A DNA stretch of 64,000 nt from Himantopus leucocephalus (taxonomy: Eukaryota > Chordata > Aves > Charadriiformes > Recurvirostridae), in contig RSEF01000020.1 in NCBI GenBank assembly GCA_003993805.1, positions 3,953,108 through 4,017,107 on the forward strand. Reading direction: 5' to 3'. The notes beneath the pieces are model-generated. The model was given only the letters and a program-made list of their open reading frames with translations, made no database searches and was not told the DNA's origin. Made by a program: the position numbers and the translations under genes. Below are positions 38,450-48,440 of the stretch, piece after piece. Within the stretch, counting starts at the first letter, position 1; each line of letters begins with the position of its first letter.

Positions 38450-39330
38450 TAAACCCAACCTTGTCATTTGCAAAGGCACTTTAAAAAGAGGCCCTAATTA
38501 GTGTCTATAAATTGCTTTCTTTAACCTTTCCAAGTTGATGTGATCTGTTCCCTTGTTACTAAAAACATTTTATGAGGTGCCTTAATTTTCCACCCACATT
38601 ATTAGTCTCCTGAAGCTTTTTACATGGGGTTCCTGTGTCCAAGTCTATGAGCAAGTGCATTTATCTGTCTGCGAAGATTTTTCTCCTGGGTTTTGTGCCC
38701 TTTGAAGGGCTTTGAAGAAAAAAAAAAAAAAAAGCGCCTTTTATCACCAGCAGTCTGAGTGTGTATTTGGGGAATGACTCGAGTCAGAAATGAAAAGCTT
38801 CTGTTCAGTAGCAAAGGTGTTTCTTGAGTTTTAAACTCCATAGGTGTGGAAATGAAACCCGTCCTCTTCGGGAAGCTGCGTGTGGGAGCTCTTGGCAATG
38901 ATGGATTTTGTTAATTTTGCTAATGGTGGTTGGTATGTCTTCCAAAAGCAGATTCACATATTTGGCCACATTTAACTTGGCTTTTTCATGCGATCTAGAT
39001 GCGATGCCAACGCGGGGTGGCTTGCATATGGCAGCTAACTAGACGGCATCTGGGAGCATGAGCAATATTGAATACGCAGCCGTCTCTGTTGTCATAACAA
39101 GTAAATAATCTTTTTTTTCTTTCTTCCTGAAATTTCAATCAAGTGGGAAAATTATTTCCATTTCCATAAGAGCTTGAAATGCCAACTTTTCTTTTTGGAT
39201 GTTAATGCTGAAAGTCCATCTCTGGTTTTTATTGGGGTGAGTCCCTCCTGGAGGCAACTTAAACCTTTTGTTTCAAACCCTTTCTTTAAACAAAACAGTT
39301 TGATCAGAAATACTTTTTCTTTATGTTTTT
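38450..39330. promoter_or_regulatory. AT-rich block in intron 2, candidate conserved non-coding element
   Basis: The sequence is locally AT-rich and non-repetitive with many homeodomain-like TAAT/ATTA cores (CCCTAATTAGTG near 38492, ACATTATTAGTC near 38598, TTGTTAATTTTGCTAATGG near 38909) in an otherwise GC-richer intron. This texture is typical of conserved enhancers, but conservation was not tested. A run of A around 38718 is low complexity. Confidence 0.3.
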
Positions 39331-39896
39331 AAGTAACAAAATTAGATATTTCCTTAACTTCAGAATGTGTTTTATAAAAGGTGACCCCAGGTGTCGTAGA
39401 AGAGCTTTGGTTTCAGTGGGTCAAGCCCCTTTGCAATCCCTTTCAGGATTGGGCTGTCTGTTCTTGGGGCGCTGGCTGTTGCGTGCGCTGAGCATCGCTG
39501 CTTGCTGTTTCGAGACATGCGAGTTGAGAAACGGGCTCTTTCCATGCCTGCAGACCAGAAATTTTGCATCTTTTGAGTTTCTCGGTTCACAGCAAGGCTC
39601 ATCCCACAAGCCATCTCCCTCCTGCGCCCTGTGCAGCGAGCAATTGCTTTTCTTGACTAAAAGAAGAACTGAAACCGTGTGCGCGAATGCACTTTGACTG
39701 TCCTCGCTAAGAGATGGTGATGTAGGGATCCTGGCTGGAATTTTTTTGATCAAAATTTGAACACGCTACCCGCCACCCCTGGTCTCTGGCAGGCCCACCC
39801 CCGCCTCCGTGGGCATATCTTCCCGCTCGCACCTGGTTTTGGCAAAGCACGCGTCCGGGGCTTGTGTGATGGAAATGGGTTGGTTTCACATCGTTT

Positions 39897-40150
39897 CAGT
39901 TTCTGGCTTTTACGTGTGTGCCAGCTTCCACCATGTCTGACACCACTGGCAATATTTCTTACGTATCTTGTAATAGCACTACAAGATAATGAATAAACAT
40001 TGGATTCAAACTACTCATCTCTCCNCAGTTTCTGGCTTTTACGTGTGTGCCAGCTTCCACCATGTCTGATACCACTGGCAATATTTCTTACGTATCTACA
40101 AGATACTACAAGATAATGAATAAACATTGGATTCAAACTACTCGTCTCTC
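39897..40150. repeat. 125-bp direct repeat around a single N (probable false duplication)
   Basis: The sequence starting CAGTTTCTGGCTTTTACGTG (39897-40024) recurs from 40026 to about 40150, with the N at 40025 between the copies. The copies differ by two substitutions and by a small rearranged segment where the left reads TTGTAATAGCACTACAAG and the right ACAAGATACTACAAG. The single N at the junction favours an unmerged overlap of two haplotypes over a real tandem duplication. Confidence 0.85.
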
Positions 40151-40431
40151 TGGTAAGGATGGCCTGCTTGGATTCAAGGTGTTTTAAATCAAACAGGGGT
40201 TGGCCCATGACTGTTGCCAATCCCAGATTTTGTTTCTTACTGGAAGTGGCTTAAATCACTTAGTCGGCTTCTAAAATTTGGCTACAATGTGTTTTGGAGG
40301 GGAAACTCCTAACCAGTGTCTCGTTGGTTGCATGTACCCGTAAATGCAAACTGGGCGTTTCGTTGGTTTATTGGTATTGTCGACGGTTGCTTCTTCATGC
40401 AACCGTCAGTACGGAGTCTTCCCTTTTGAAA

Positions 40432-40520
40432 GGGGATCTGGGCAATGGGGAGTAAAGGCTGAAGCTGTTCGAGCCGNGGGATCTGGGCAGTGGGGAGTAA
40501 AGGCTGAAGCTGTTCGGGCC
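40432..40520. repeat. 43-bp direct repeat around a single N (probable false duplication)
   Basis: GGGGATCTGGGCAATGGGGA and the following bases to 40476 recur from 40478 to 40520, with two clear substitutions. The N at 40477 lies between the copies. Confidence 0.82.
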
Positions 40521-41555
40521 ATGCACACGAGGTGCAGCAGGTAGGATATGTGGGATATGTAAGGTCACCATCTGCTCTGCAAACCCTGCCCGGCCAAATC
40601 ACAGCAGGGAGAGCTCAGGATGCAGCGGCCGCTTTCGCCGGGAGCGTCGGGGCTTTTGTCAGCCCAAGGCTGATTATCGGTGGGACCTTAATTCAACCAG
40701 GTGTCCGGGGATGTTTGTGCGTACAACCAAGTGCTACATCGCTGGCGTTTAACCTTTCCCTTCCCTGTCCTGGCCGCTCTGCTTCCAGTGACGTGGAGGC
40801 AGCCTTGGCTGGCTGCTTGTTTTCTGATATCTACAGGCTGCCAAACGTCAAAGCCAGAACTTCCCAATCTGAGCCTGATAATACTTGCTGATATATCGGT
40901 GGCTTTTTCTAGCCAGTAACTTCCCAGCTGGGTTGTCCTTGTGATTTTGCCCGGGGGGGGGGATGACTGCCTGCCATCCGCACGAGAGTGACCAAGGCAT
41001 GGCAGAGCAGCAATGGGCATGGCCGTGGGTCGGATCAAGCACTGAAAGCAGCACGCCTGGCTGCCTGCTCAGTGGGGTAACGGCGTGGAAGGACTGATGC
41101 TACAGCCCAGCCAGCTCCTCGCTCCGGGGGGCTGTGACATGGGGTTTCTTGCAGGCAACGTGTTTCTCGCCTGCCTGGCTGCCTTCCAGGTGTGTGCCGT
41201 TTGCTACGCTCCGATTAACTGCGTGTTTTGCCCCACTCCAATAACGAGAAACCAGAGAGCATAAATAGCAGCTCGGTGGGGGACCTCTGGTATCTTCTGC
41301 GTAATAAGCAGCAGCAACATGGAGTGAAATATTGTCCATGTTCCCACCTTGGCCGTGACCTCCGATAGCCAAGGCTCTGCCTCACTGCAGTGCTGTGTCG
41401 TGATATCTAATCCAGTTCTGCCAAAAGGACGTAAGACATCAGCCTGATCGCTCCTGGGAGCTTGCTGGTACCTGGAGTTTTGCAGCATTGTTGTGTTTTC
41501 AAATGTATTTTGAAAAACAAACGAACAAGCAAAAAAACGCGCAATCAAAAAACAA

Positions 41556-41583
41556 CCCCAAAAAACCCCAACCCCAAACACCC
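41556..41583 (-). other. Telomere-like G-quadruplex motif in intron 2
   Basis: Read on the minus strand the sequence is GGGTGTTTGGGGTTGGGG followed by TTTTTTGGGG: four G-tracts with loops of 5, 2 and 6 bases, meeting the G3+N1-7 rule. The + strand around it (41510-41582) is rich in A and C and almost lacks G and T. Structure formation is inferred. Confidence 0.6.
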
Positions 41584-41887
41584 TCTTCTTTGCAAATTAA
41601 TATTGGTGGGGAAATGAATATTTTTGGAGGTGAAGCCTTCTTGCAGGGCTAAACCTCACGTGGCTGCTTTACCCTGATGGAGCTGAAAATGCAATGGTTG
41701 GATGTCGCTTCCAGGCAGGAATAACTTGGCCGTAAGCTGTGGCTGCAGGCTCTGCTTTCTGCCCCTTCTCCTGGTCAAGGAGAACCTGAAAAGTGGATTA
41801 AATATATATATTTTTTTTTTCCCCCCAGATTTAAATTCCTGCCGTTCTGGATTCGGGTCAGCTCAGCTGGTGTAGATTTCTTCTTCC

Positions 41888-41990
41888 GAGAATCATGGAA
41901 AATAGAGGTTGAGAGGGCCTCAGGAGGTCACGTAATCCACCTCCTGCCCCAAGGCAGGATCAACTGTATCTAAAACGCTTGCTAATGAGG
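41888..41990 (-). mobile_element. Old CR1-type LINE 3' end, antisense
   Basis: The + strand reads GAGAATCATGGAAAATAGAG, GGGCCTCAGGAGGTCA, CCACCTCCTGCCCCAAGGCA and GGATCAACTGTATCTAAAAC. This is the reverse complement of a CR1-type 3' end found in birds and other sauropsids (AGAATCAT at the terminus, then a GGTCATCTAGTCCA-like block). It is more diverged than the other copies, so probably older. The right limit is approximate. Confidence 0.65.
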
Positions 41991-44694
41991 TTGGAGTTAG
42001 GTATCTTAGTGTATTTATAGGCATCCCCGCAACACGAGAGCAGATACCTGTGCAAGCGGCGCTGCTTCTCGTTCGCTTCTCTGTGTTTTTCCCGCTTGCT
42101 TATATTTACCCCCCTTTGCATGTCATCCTTACGCTTATTGACTGCGAGTTTTCCTACTTCCGTGAAGAATGCTCTAATTCTTTCTTTAATAGCAGTTGCT
42201 ATGGCAGCTGGTTCAGGCGGTGCCTTGTAACCTCGTGCAGAGCTGCTTTTACACACACTTTCACCGCTTGTTTTTTTCCCTCTGGAGCCTGGCCAGATCT
42301 TTGGGAAACCTTATCACCCACCGCAAATGTCTTAACGCAAAAATAAAATAAATCAGATTCCGGCACAACTGTTAAAAGACGTCTCCTAAGCCTTGCCTAC
42401 CCCCTAACCTGTCGCCTAAAGGATGCTAGCTAAATAGGCCAGGAAGCAAACTGCTTAATTCTGCCTGCTGATGCCTTTGTAATCAAGAGCCGAGATGCAA
42501 TCAAGCACCCTGCACTCCTTGTGATTCGGGGAACAAGAGCCCATGCCCCGCTCCCAGCAAGCGGATGCAGTTTCCGCTGGGGTCCCTGCAATTTGCAACT
42601 GCTTATTGCTGAATTTGGCCTCCGGACTCCCGAGATAGCATGAGGTAGACTGGCTATAAACGTTAGTCCTGTAGGAAACTGGCTGCGGTTGCTCGGCTGT
42701 GTTTCTCATGCTCCGTCTACGTTTTATGGCAAGTCTGCAGCATCTGTCGGTTTGGCCAAGGATTTCCAGCTACATCTCTATTCCCTTTTTCCTGGTGGTC
42801 TCATCTGCTCTGCCTGGCTTTGCTTTCATGGTGGCACAGAGGAGCGGTCCCTGCCTTGAGTATAAGAACACCAAGCTCTGAACTGGTATAGGAAACTTCC
42901 AAATTCTCACTTCAATTTGTGTGCCTTTACCTGAGCCGACAAGAGAGATCCTATTAGTAAGAAAAAAAAACCCACAACCAACCACCAAATGAAAAAACCC
43001 ACTTTTTTTTTGTCTCCTAAGGACTACTGCTCTAGTAGTCCTCTAAAAGGGAAGACTGGAGCAGGAATTAACCTGGAAGTCACTCACACCATCCTCAGGG
43101 GTTGCACCAGCCCTGTTTTAAGCCGGCTGGCAGCAGATGGTTTCCACAGTAGAGAAGCGTTATCTGCACACAGGTTGTATTTTGTCCTGTGTTACACCTA
43201 CATCTGTCCGGAAACATCCCTGTTTTGAGTGGGTGGGGGAGATTCTGGCACCTTCACAGTATTTCCACTCTGATCTGATTCAGAGCAGCAAAGGTTGGAG
43301 ATCAAGTACTGATACTTGCACGGTTCTGGTTGAAATGATAAGGCTTGAACGTAGTGAGACACCATGGCTTGGTATATTCAAACAAAGTCTTTCAAATTAC
43401 GCAATCTGAAGGATCCTCTATGTAAAAAAAACCCCATCTACTTCAATAAAAGTGAAATTTTTCCAGCAGAGCAGAATATTCTCGAATGAACACATGAAGT
43501 CCTTGCGCGGGAACGGAGCAGCCCTGCTGTGCTGAAGTTTCATTGCTGCAGGACATCTAGGGTCTGCCCAACAGCTTGGGACAAGGAAGTCCATACCAGC
43601 TCTCAGCATCTTGGAGCTGGAGAGGAGCAATGCCCCCGCAGTAAAGGACAGCCATTTCGCTTGCGTTAAGGATGTGGAGAGAAGAGCACTTTCTGCATCT
43701 GTCTGTTGATGTTGGGTTCAATTCTCATGTGTTGTCGGTGGAGACAGGTGAGATCCAAACTGGGGTGCTGTGATTAACCCTCTGGAGAGTCCGTCAGCTC
43801 TGCAGAGACCAGGTGCTACCTTAGACACCTGGAGCTGGACAACATGCGGTGCTCCCACGGAGAGCGAGTTTCAACCTACTTAGGAGCTCAGACTCTTTCT
43901 GTGACTCTCGAACTTTTCAGACCTGGTTTATTTTTTCACTTCAGATCCTGTTAGTTTGTCTTTAATTAGCAAGGCCAGAGCAGGGCTCCTCGGGAACTTA
44001 AATGGGACTCTTCTTTTAATTTAAATTTTGGTTTGGTAGCCTGAAATAGCAGGCATTAGAAAGAGCCAGAGCTCCAGCGAAGGACGACAGTCCCCGTGGA
44101 TCTGCAGTGACATCCTCCTGGCTGTCAGGCAGTTGATCACAGGGTTTTCTTTCCTCCTAAAGCTGATGCTGCCAAAACAACGATGCAAGTCCTGAATGTG
44201 ATATGGAGCTCCAGTCTAGGCTGTAACCGGTCAACTTCCAACCTGCTGCTGGATGCTGTGCCAAAAACACAACATATCTGGGTTGGTAGGTGACAGCGGG
44301 TCATGGAGAGATGCTGCAAGTTCGTTTTGCTTTTATTAGAAGAGCCAGTGAGTTTAAAATTTCATCTTAAAGGGCATCTAAGCAGGATTCCTTGGGTGCT
44401 TTCATAGAAAATTTATTCATCCATAACTTTAATGATGCAGTTGTGAAATAGCGATGAACAAGCTGTCGCTTTGCCCCCTGACCCAAATTATTCTCATCTA
44501 TGGCAATTTTCCATCACTCCTCAGAGCAAGGAAAACTGTCATTTGAGTACTGGTCAGCATGGAATCTGTAGCATGGATTCGAGATTTGGGTTGTCATTGC
44601 ATTGTATCACTCGGTGCTCTGAGGTTTCCCATGTGTTTAGTAAGAGGAATGTTTGCAGCGATGATCTGTCTGGTTATCCTTAGGGGAACAAGAG

Positions 44695-44714
44695 AACAGG
44701 AAATATTTCTTGTT
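44695..44714. promoter_or_regulatory. Near-palindrome with an ETS-type core
   Basis: AACAGGAAATATTTCTTGTT is palindromic over 20 bases except for one mismatched pair. The left arm carries an ETS-type GGAA core within AACAGGAAAT, and the right arm continues into TTGTTTCAC, which is similar to a forkhead site. ETS and forkhead factors act together in endothelial enhancers, and PPP1R16B is endothelial-enriched, so a regulatory role is conceivable. It is a motif match only. Confidence 0.2.
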
Positions 44715-44810
44715 TCACTTACATTCAAAGACTTGTCTTCTGGCTGAAGGGCAGTGTTTGGTGACTGATTTCCTCCTGTGGAGTGGGATTGACAGCTGGA
44801 ATTGCAGCTA

Positions 44811-45070
44811 GAGGTGGAAGGAGCTGTGCCTGGAGCAGTGCAAGGGTGAGGAGATGGAGGTCTGGCCATCTGGCTCTGCTCGATCCTTGTGTTTAGTCTC
44901 TTGGGTTTGAAAGCTTCCAGAAACACGTTGCTCATTCAGCNGAGGTGGAAGGAGCTGTGCCTGGAGCAGTGCAAGGGTGAGGAGACGGAGGTCTGGCCAT
45001 CTGGCTCTGCTCGATCCTTGTGTTAGTCTCTTGGGTTTGAAAGCTTCCAGAAACACGTTGCTCATTCAGC
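44811..45070. repeat. 130-bp direct repeat around a single N (probable false duplication)
   Basis: A 130-base unit starting GAGGTGGAAGGAGCTGTGCC (44811-44940) recurs at 44942-45070. I see only one substitution (GAGATGG/GAGACGG) and one missing T (GTGTTTAG/GTGTTAG). The N at 44941 lies exactly between them. This is the clearest case of an unmerged contig overlap in the window. Confidence 0.9.
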
Positions 45071-45634
45071 CTCCCTGGACCAAGCTCTGACAGGAGCACA
45101 TTCAGCTGCTGTTAACTGGGGGCTGCATGTGAATCCCTGAGGATATTGGCACAGATCTCTAAAGGTATTTGGATATTTTACCTTCTACTGAAGTCAGTTT
45201 GGTTTGGTCACCTAATACATTTGTGCTCCTTAAGAATACAGAGTCCCTCTGAAAAAATACTCAGCTCCTTTCTGTTGGATGCTGGTGTAAAGACCACCCA
45301 GTTAAGCACTCCTACCCCGCAGCATTAGAATATATTGACATGGCGTTTTGTCCCCGTTGGGGATTGCCCCAGTCAGCACCAGGAGTTCCCAGCAGCAGTG
45401 GGAACATGTCATCACTTTGCTGTGGGCAGGAGTGGTTCCCTCTGGCAGCCATTACCCAGTTCTGGAAACCAACCCTGGTGCTCTGGGCTCCCCACCCTCC
45501 TCCTTCCCCTCCCAGAGGAAGGGGCTGTGATTTTTCCAGCCGTGGAACAGGAAAGAAATAGGGGATCCTGTTTACCTACCCTCTGAGCTGCTCACATCTA
45601 TTTTAAAATTCCTCCCTGCGATGTGCAGTGTTTT

Positions 45635-45709
45635 GGCAGTGTTAGGTCGATGGTTGGACTTGGTGATCTTAAAGGTCCCTTCCAACCTAGACAATTCTAT
45701 GATTCTATG
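45635..45709 (+). mobile_element. CR1 LINE 3' end, very short
   Basis: GGCAGTGTTAGGTCGATGGT is followed by TGGACTTGGTGATCTTAAAG, GTCCCTTCCAACCTAGACAA and ATTCTATGATTCTATG, the terminal part of the CR1 3' UTR with its octamer repeat. About 75 bases remain, so this is an extreme 5' truncation. Confidence 0.92.
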
Positions 45710-45999
45710 CTGCTTATCGCTGTGGCACCCCGTTTGCCAGCTCTCCTGTCTCTGCTGTGCCCTCTGGAAGGAGCCCCTCCATGGAGCATCGCCTGTGGAG
45801 GTCCTGAGATGCCACAGCTGGGATGCTGGAGAGGGCTTCTAAACCCAGCGGGCAGATTTGAGGGGTTGAGACACCAGCACAGGTTGTTGTGTAACTGGGA
45901 GATGAAAATAACAGCTTTGTCACCCACAGACCATGGGGTCTTGGGACTGGGGGGCAAGGGAAGGGTAGTTATTCACTGCAGCGGGCAAAGTTGGTCTTG

Positions 46000-47620
46000 C
46001 AGTTTTTCTCTGTTCCAGAGCAGTTTCTGTCTTAGATCCTAATAACATCCAGCTCGATATCAGCCCCTTGGGAGGTGTCGGATAGTGTCGGACCTGTGCA
46101 TGAACAGGGAGGTTTGGTGAGACTCGTGCGAAGCCTTGGCTACATTTACTCTCTCTCGCTGAAATGTGAGAGGACACTGGGCACTGGCTGTTTTGTTGTG
46201 GACATCCCTTTGCTCTTGTTGGGAGGTCTGAATTGTCCGCAGCTGCGGTAAAAGCCTGCCGCGTGGCAGACCTGCTGGGTGGGAGGCCACCTTCCCACAG
46301 TGGACAGGAGATGGCTCCGAAGCAGGAGAACCTGGAGTGCCTCCCGCGCATGGCGCCTGGGAGCGCTCTGCGTGCTCCCGATGCCACGGGAGGGTCTCGC
46401 TTCTGCACGTGGAGCAATTTGTCTGATCGCCACAGCTCCGAGGGCTGTTAGCAAAGGCAAGCGGGGTGACAGAACTGCGACTGGGGAGGGTTTGCTGGTG
46501 GAAATGCTTATGGGGTGGGTGAAGGGAAGGCTGGAGGGTCTCCTTGCCAGAGCAGGATAGCCACGATGCAGGAGCAGAGCAGCCTGGCGCTGGGACAGCC
46601 TCCTGCGGCCATGAAAACCTCCTTAGATTTGGCACAGTTGGTGGTGTCCAGAGCGATCATGTCAAATGCTGACTTGTGGGCTTAGGTGTTTCACCTGAGC
46701 AAAAATGTCACGGGCTGGGGGGGGTACTTGCTTTGGAAAGAAAACGTGTACGTGTGCTTGCGCACTCCCTGGGATGCGTGCAGCTCCGGAAAGCAGCAGG
46801 ACTGGCAGGAGCACACGGCGATGCGGCCAGGGCAGCCTTCTCCAAGCTTTTTGCTCTGTCATCCCCCCTGGGGAACGAGTCGTTCCTGTGAGGTTTGGGG
46901 AGAGCGGGTGTGCAAGGGGCTCTGTGGGGCATTCCACCCTACCAGCCTGGGGGCGTCTCGCTGCAGAGGCACTTGCGCCGGCTGGCCCCGTAGCCGAAGA
47001 GAAGCCCCGTAGCCAAAGGGAAGCCCCATAACCGAAGGGAAGCCCCGTAGCCGTGCTGCGTGTGGCAGAGGGTCTTCAGGTAGCGGTTAAGGAGTGACCG
47101 GTGGAGCCGGAGTCCAGGCACCCAGCAAGTCACTGACTGGCCGCATTTAACTAAAATTAGCCCTTTGTAAGCGGTGGTGGCAGCTGTGCGTAACAGCGAG
47201 TTAATCTCACGGGGGAGAGGATTTGCTGGGGAGATGATGGCTCCCGGGTGCCCTGGCCGGTGCAGGTACCGGGATCCGGGATCCATATCGGGCTTCCCTT
47301 GGGAAGGCAGGCACGGTGCCCCTGGGGTGTGCGTGCATCGTCTTTCCGCAAGATTCAGCGCTGCGAGCGTCCCAGGGGGAGCACCGACAAGCCCTGCCTC
47401 AGTCTGAATGCCGGCTGGTATCAGGGACCACGTAACCACACCAGTGTGCATCCTCGGAGCGGGATGCTTGGGCGTGGGCACAGCCAGGGGTTGATCCAAG
47501 CCCTTCCTGCTGGCTGAACCAGGCTGAGCCAAGAGCCGTGGTCTGGCAACGCGGCTTTGACCTGCCCGTGATCAGGACACACTGCCCGGTGCGGGGAGAA
47601 CAGCACTGCCAACAGGCAAT
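46000..47620. other. GC-rich block in intron 2
   Basis: The GC and CpG content is visibly higher than in neighbouring intron sequence. This leaves several antisense frames of 100-200 codons open (for example 46060-46635 and 46939-47532 on the minus strand). None has a recognisable domain and all are rich in Pro, Ser, Arg, Ala and Gln, as expected for chance frames in GC-rich DNA. I do not call genes here. Confidence 0.5.
46986..47053. repeat. 19-bp minisatellite, about 3.5 copies
   Basis: The unit CCCCGTAGCCGAAGAGAAG is followed by CCCCGTAGCCAAAGGGAAG, CCCCATAACCGAAGGGAAG and a partial CCCCGTAGCCG. The copies differ at few positions, so the array is fairly young and may vary in copy number. 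Confidence 0.88.
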
Positions 47621-47859
47621 GAGCATCACTTACTCTATTTAATTAAATTTTGGGGGGCTTTTTTTATGGCCTTTTTTTTTTTTTTTTGATAGCTGCTTAG
47701 GTGGGAAAGTAAGCTGGGGGGAGGGAAGCTGTCCTTATGTAAAAGGGTCTACCCTTAGCCCGTAAATCTGGGCCAGATCCGCTGGTATGCGCTGGCTGCT
47801 TTGTGCGACCCTGGCAAGGAAAGCAACCACAAATGTCACTTTATAGCTGTTCTGCTTTG

Positions 47860-48440
47860 CTCGGTGAATCTGGATCAGTGTCTGTCTCCCTCTTAATCAG
47901 GTTAGTTTTCTTTTGATCTACCCCTGTTAGGGGAAACCTAAACTGATTTAGCTATTCCTATCCATTTTCCATTCGCCTGATGGCTCTTTCCACGAGGCTA
48001 TCTCTGTTCTACCCTAATTACTGTTAAATTGTCTGATGCTGTAGCAGGTGACACTCTGGTATATAGCTTTGTAAATCTTAGCAAATATTCACTGGGAATT
48101 TCTTGCCAGATGTTTTATTTCATTTTTGGACAGATTAGTTTTAAATTGGCAAATGCACTAGGTTTAAGGAGAAGACAATTGCTACTAGCTGTCAAAAAGA
48201 AAACATTAATTATCAATCATGTTTTATTGAGCCTCTGTTGAACTGATTTGCCGTAGAAAGCATCATTTTCTTGTACTCTATCTTCAGGAAATCTGATTTT
48301 TGTGAGTTCTCTCTCGATAATGGTGGTGTATGCTAAAGCATAGAAGAGAGGAAAAATTAGCTCAGGGTTAAAATCTGTAACACCCTGGAATTTAAATCAC
48401 CTGTTTTTAAGAGCACAAAACCATTATCCGTCCTGGCGTT
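47860..48440. promoter_or_regulatory. AT-rich block in intron 2, candidate conserved non-coding element
   Basis: About 580 bases next to the GC-rich block are AT-rich and non-repetitive, with clustered homeodomain-type cores, for example ACCCTAATTACTG near 48011 and CATTAATTATCAATCATG near 48204. The abrupt change in base composition is directly visible. Enhancer function and conservation are inferred. Confidence 0.35.

Noticed and set aside
40382..40407. 9-bp perfect hairpin GACGGTTGC/GCAACCGTC
   Set aside because: Stems of this length with short loops are expected a few times by chance in 64 kb; no motif or repeat context.
43020..43042. 9-bp perfect hairpin AGGACTACT/AGTAGTCCT
   Set aside because: Chance-level stem length, next to a T homopolymer, no further support.
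44811..45070. Recent biological tandem duplication
   Set aside because: The single N lies exactly between the copies and five other joints show the same arrangement, so an assembly cause is much more likely.
46060..47532. Cluster of antisense frames of 100-197 codons
   Set aside because: All lie in a GC-rich block, overlap each other in different frames and one covers a minisatellite.
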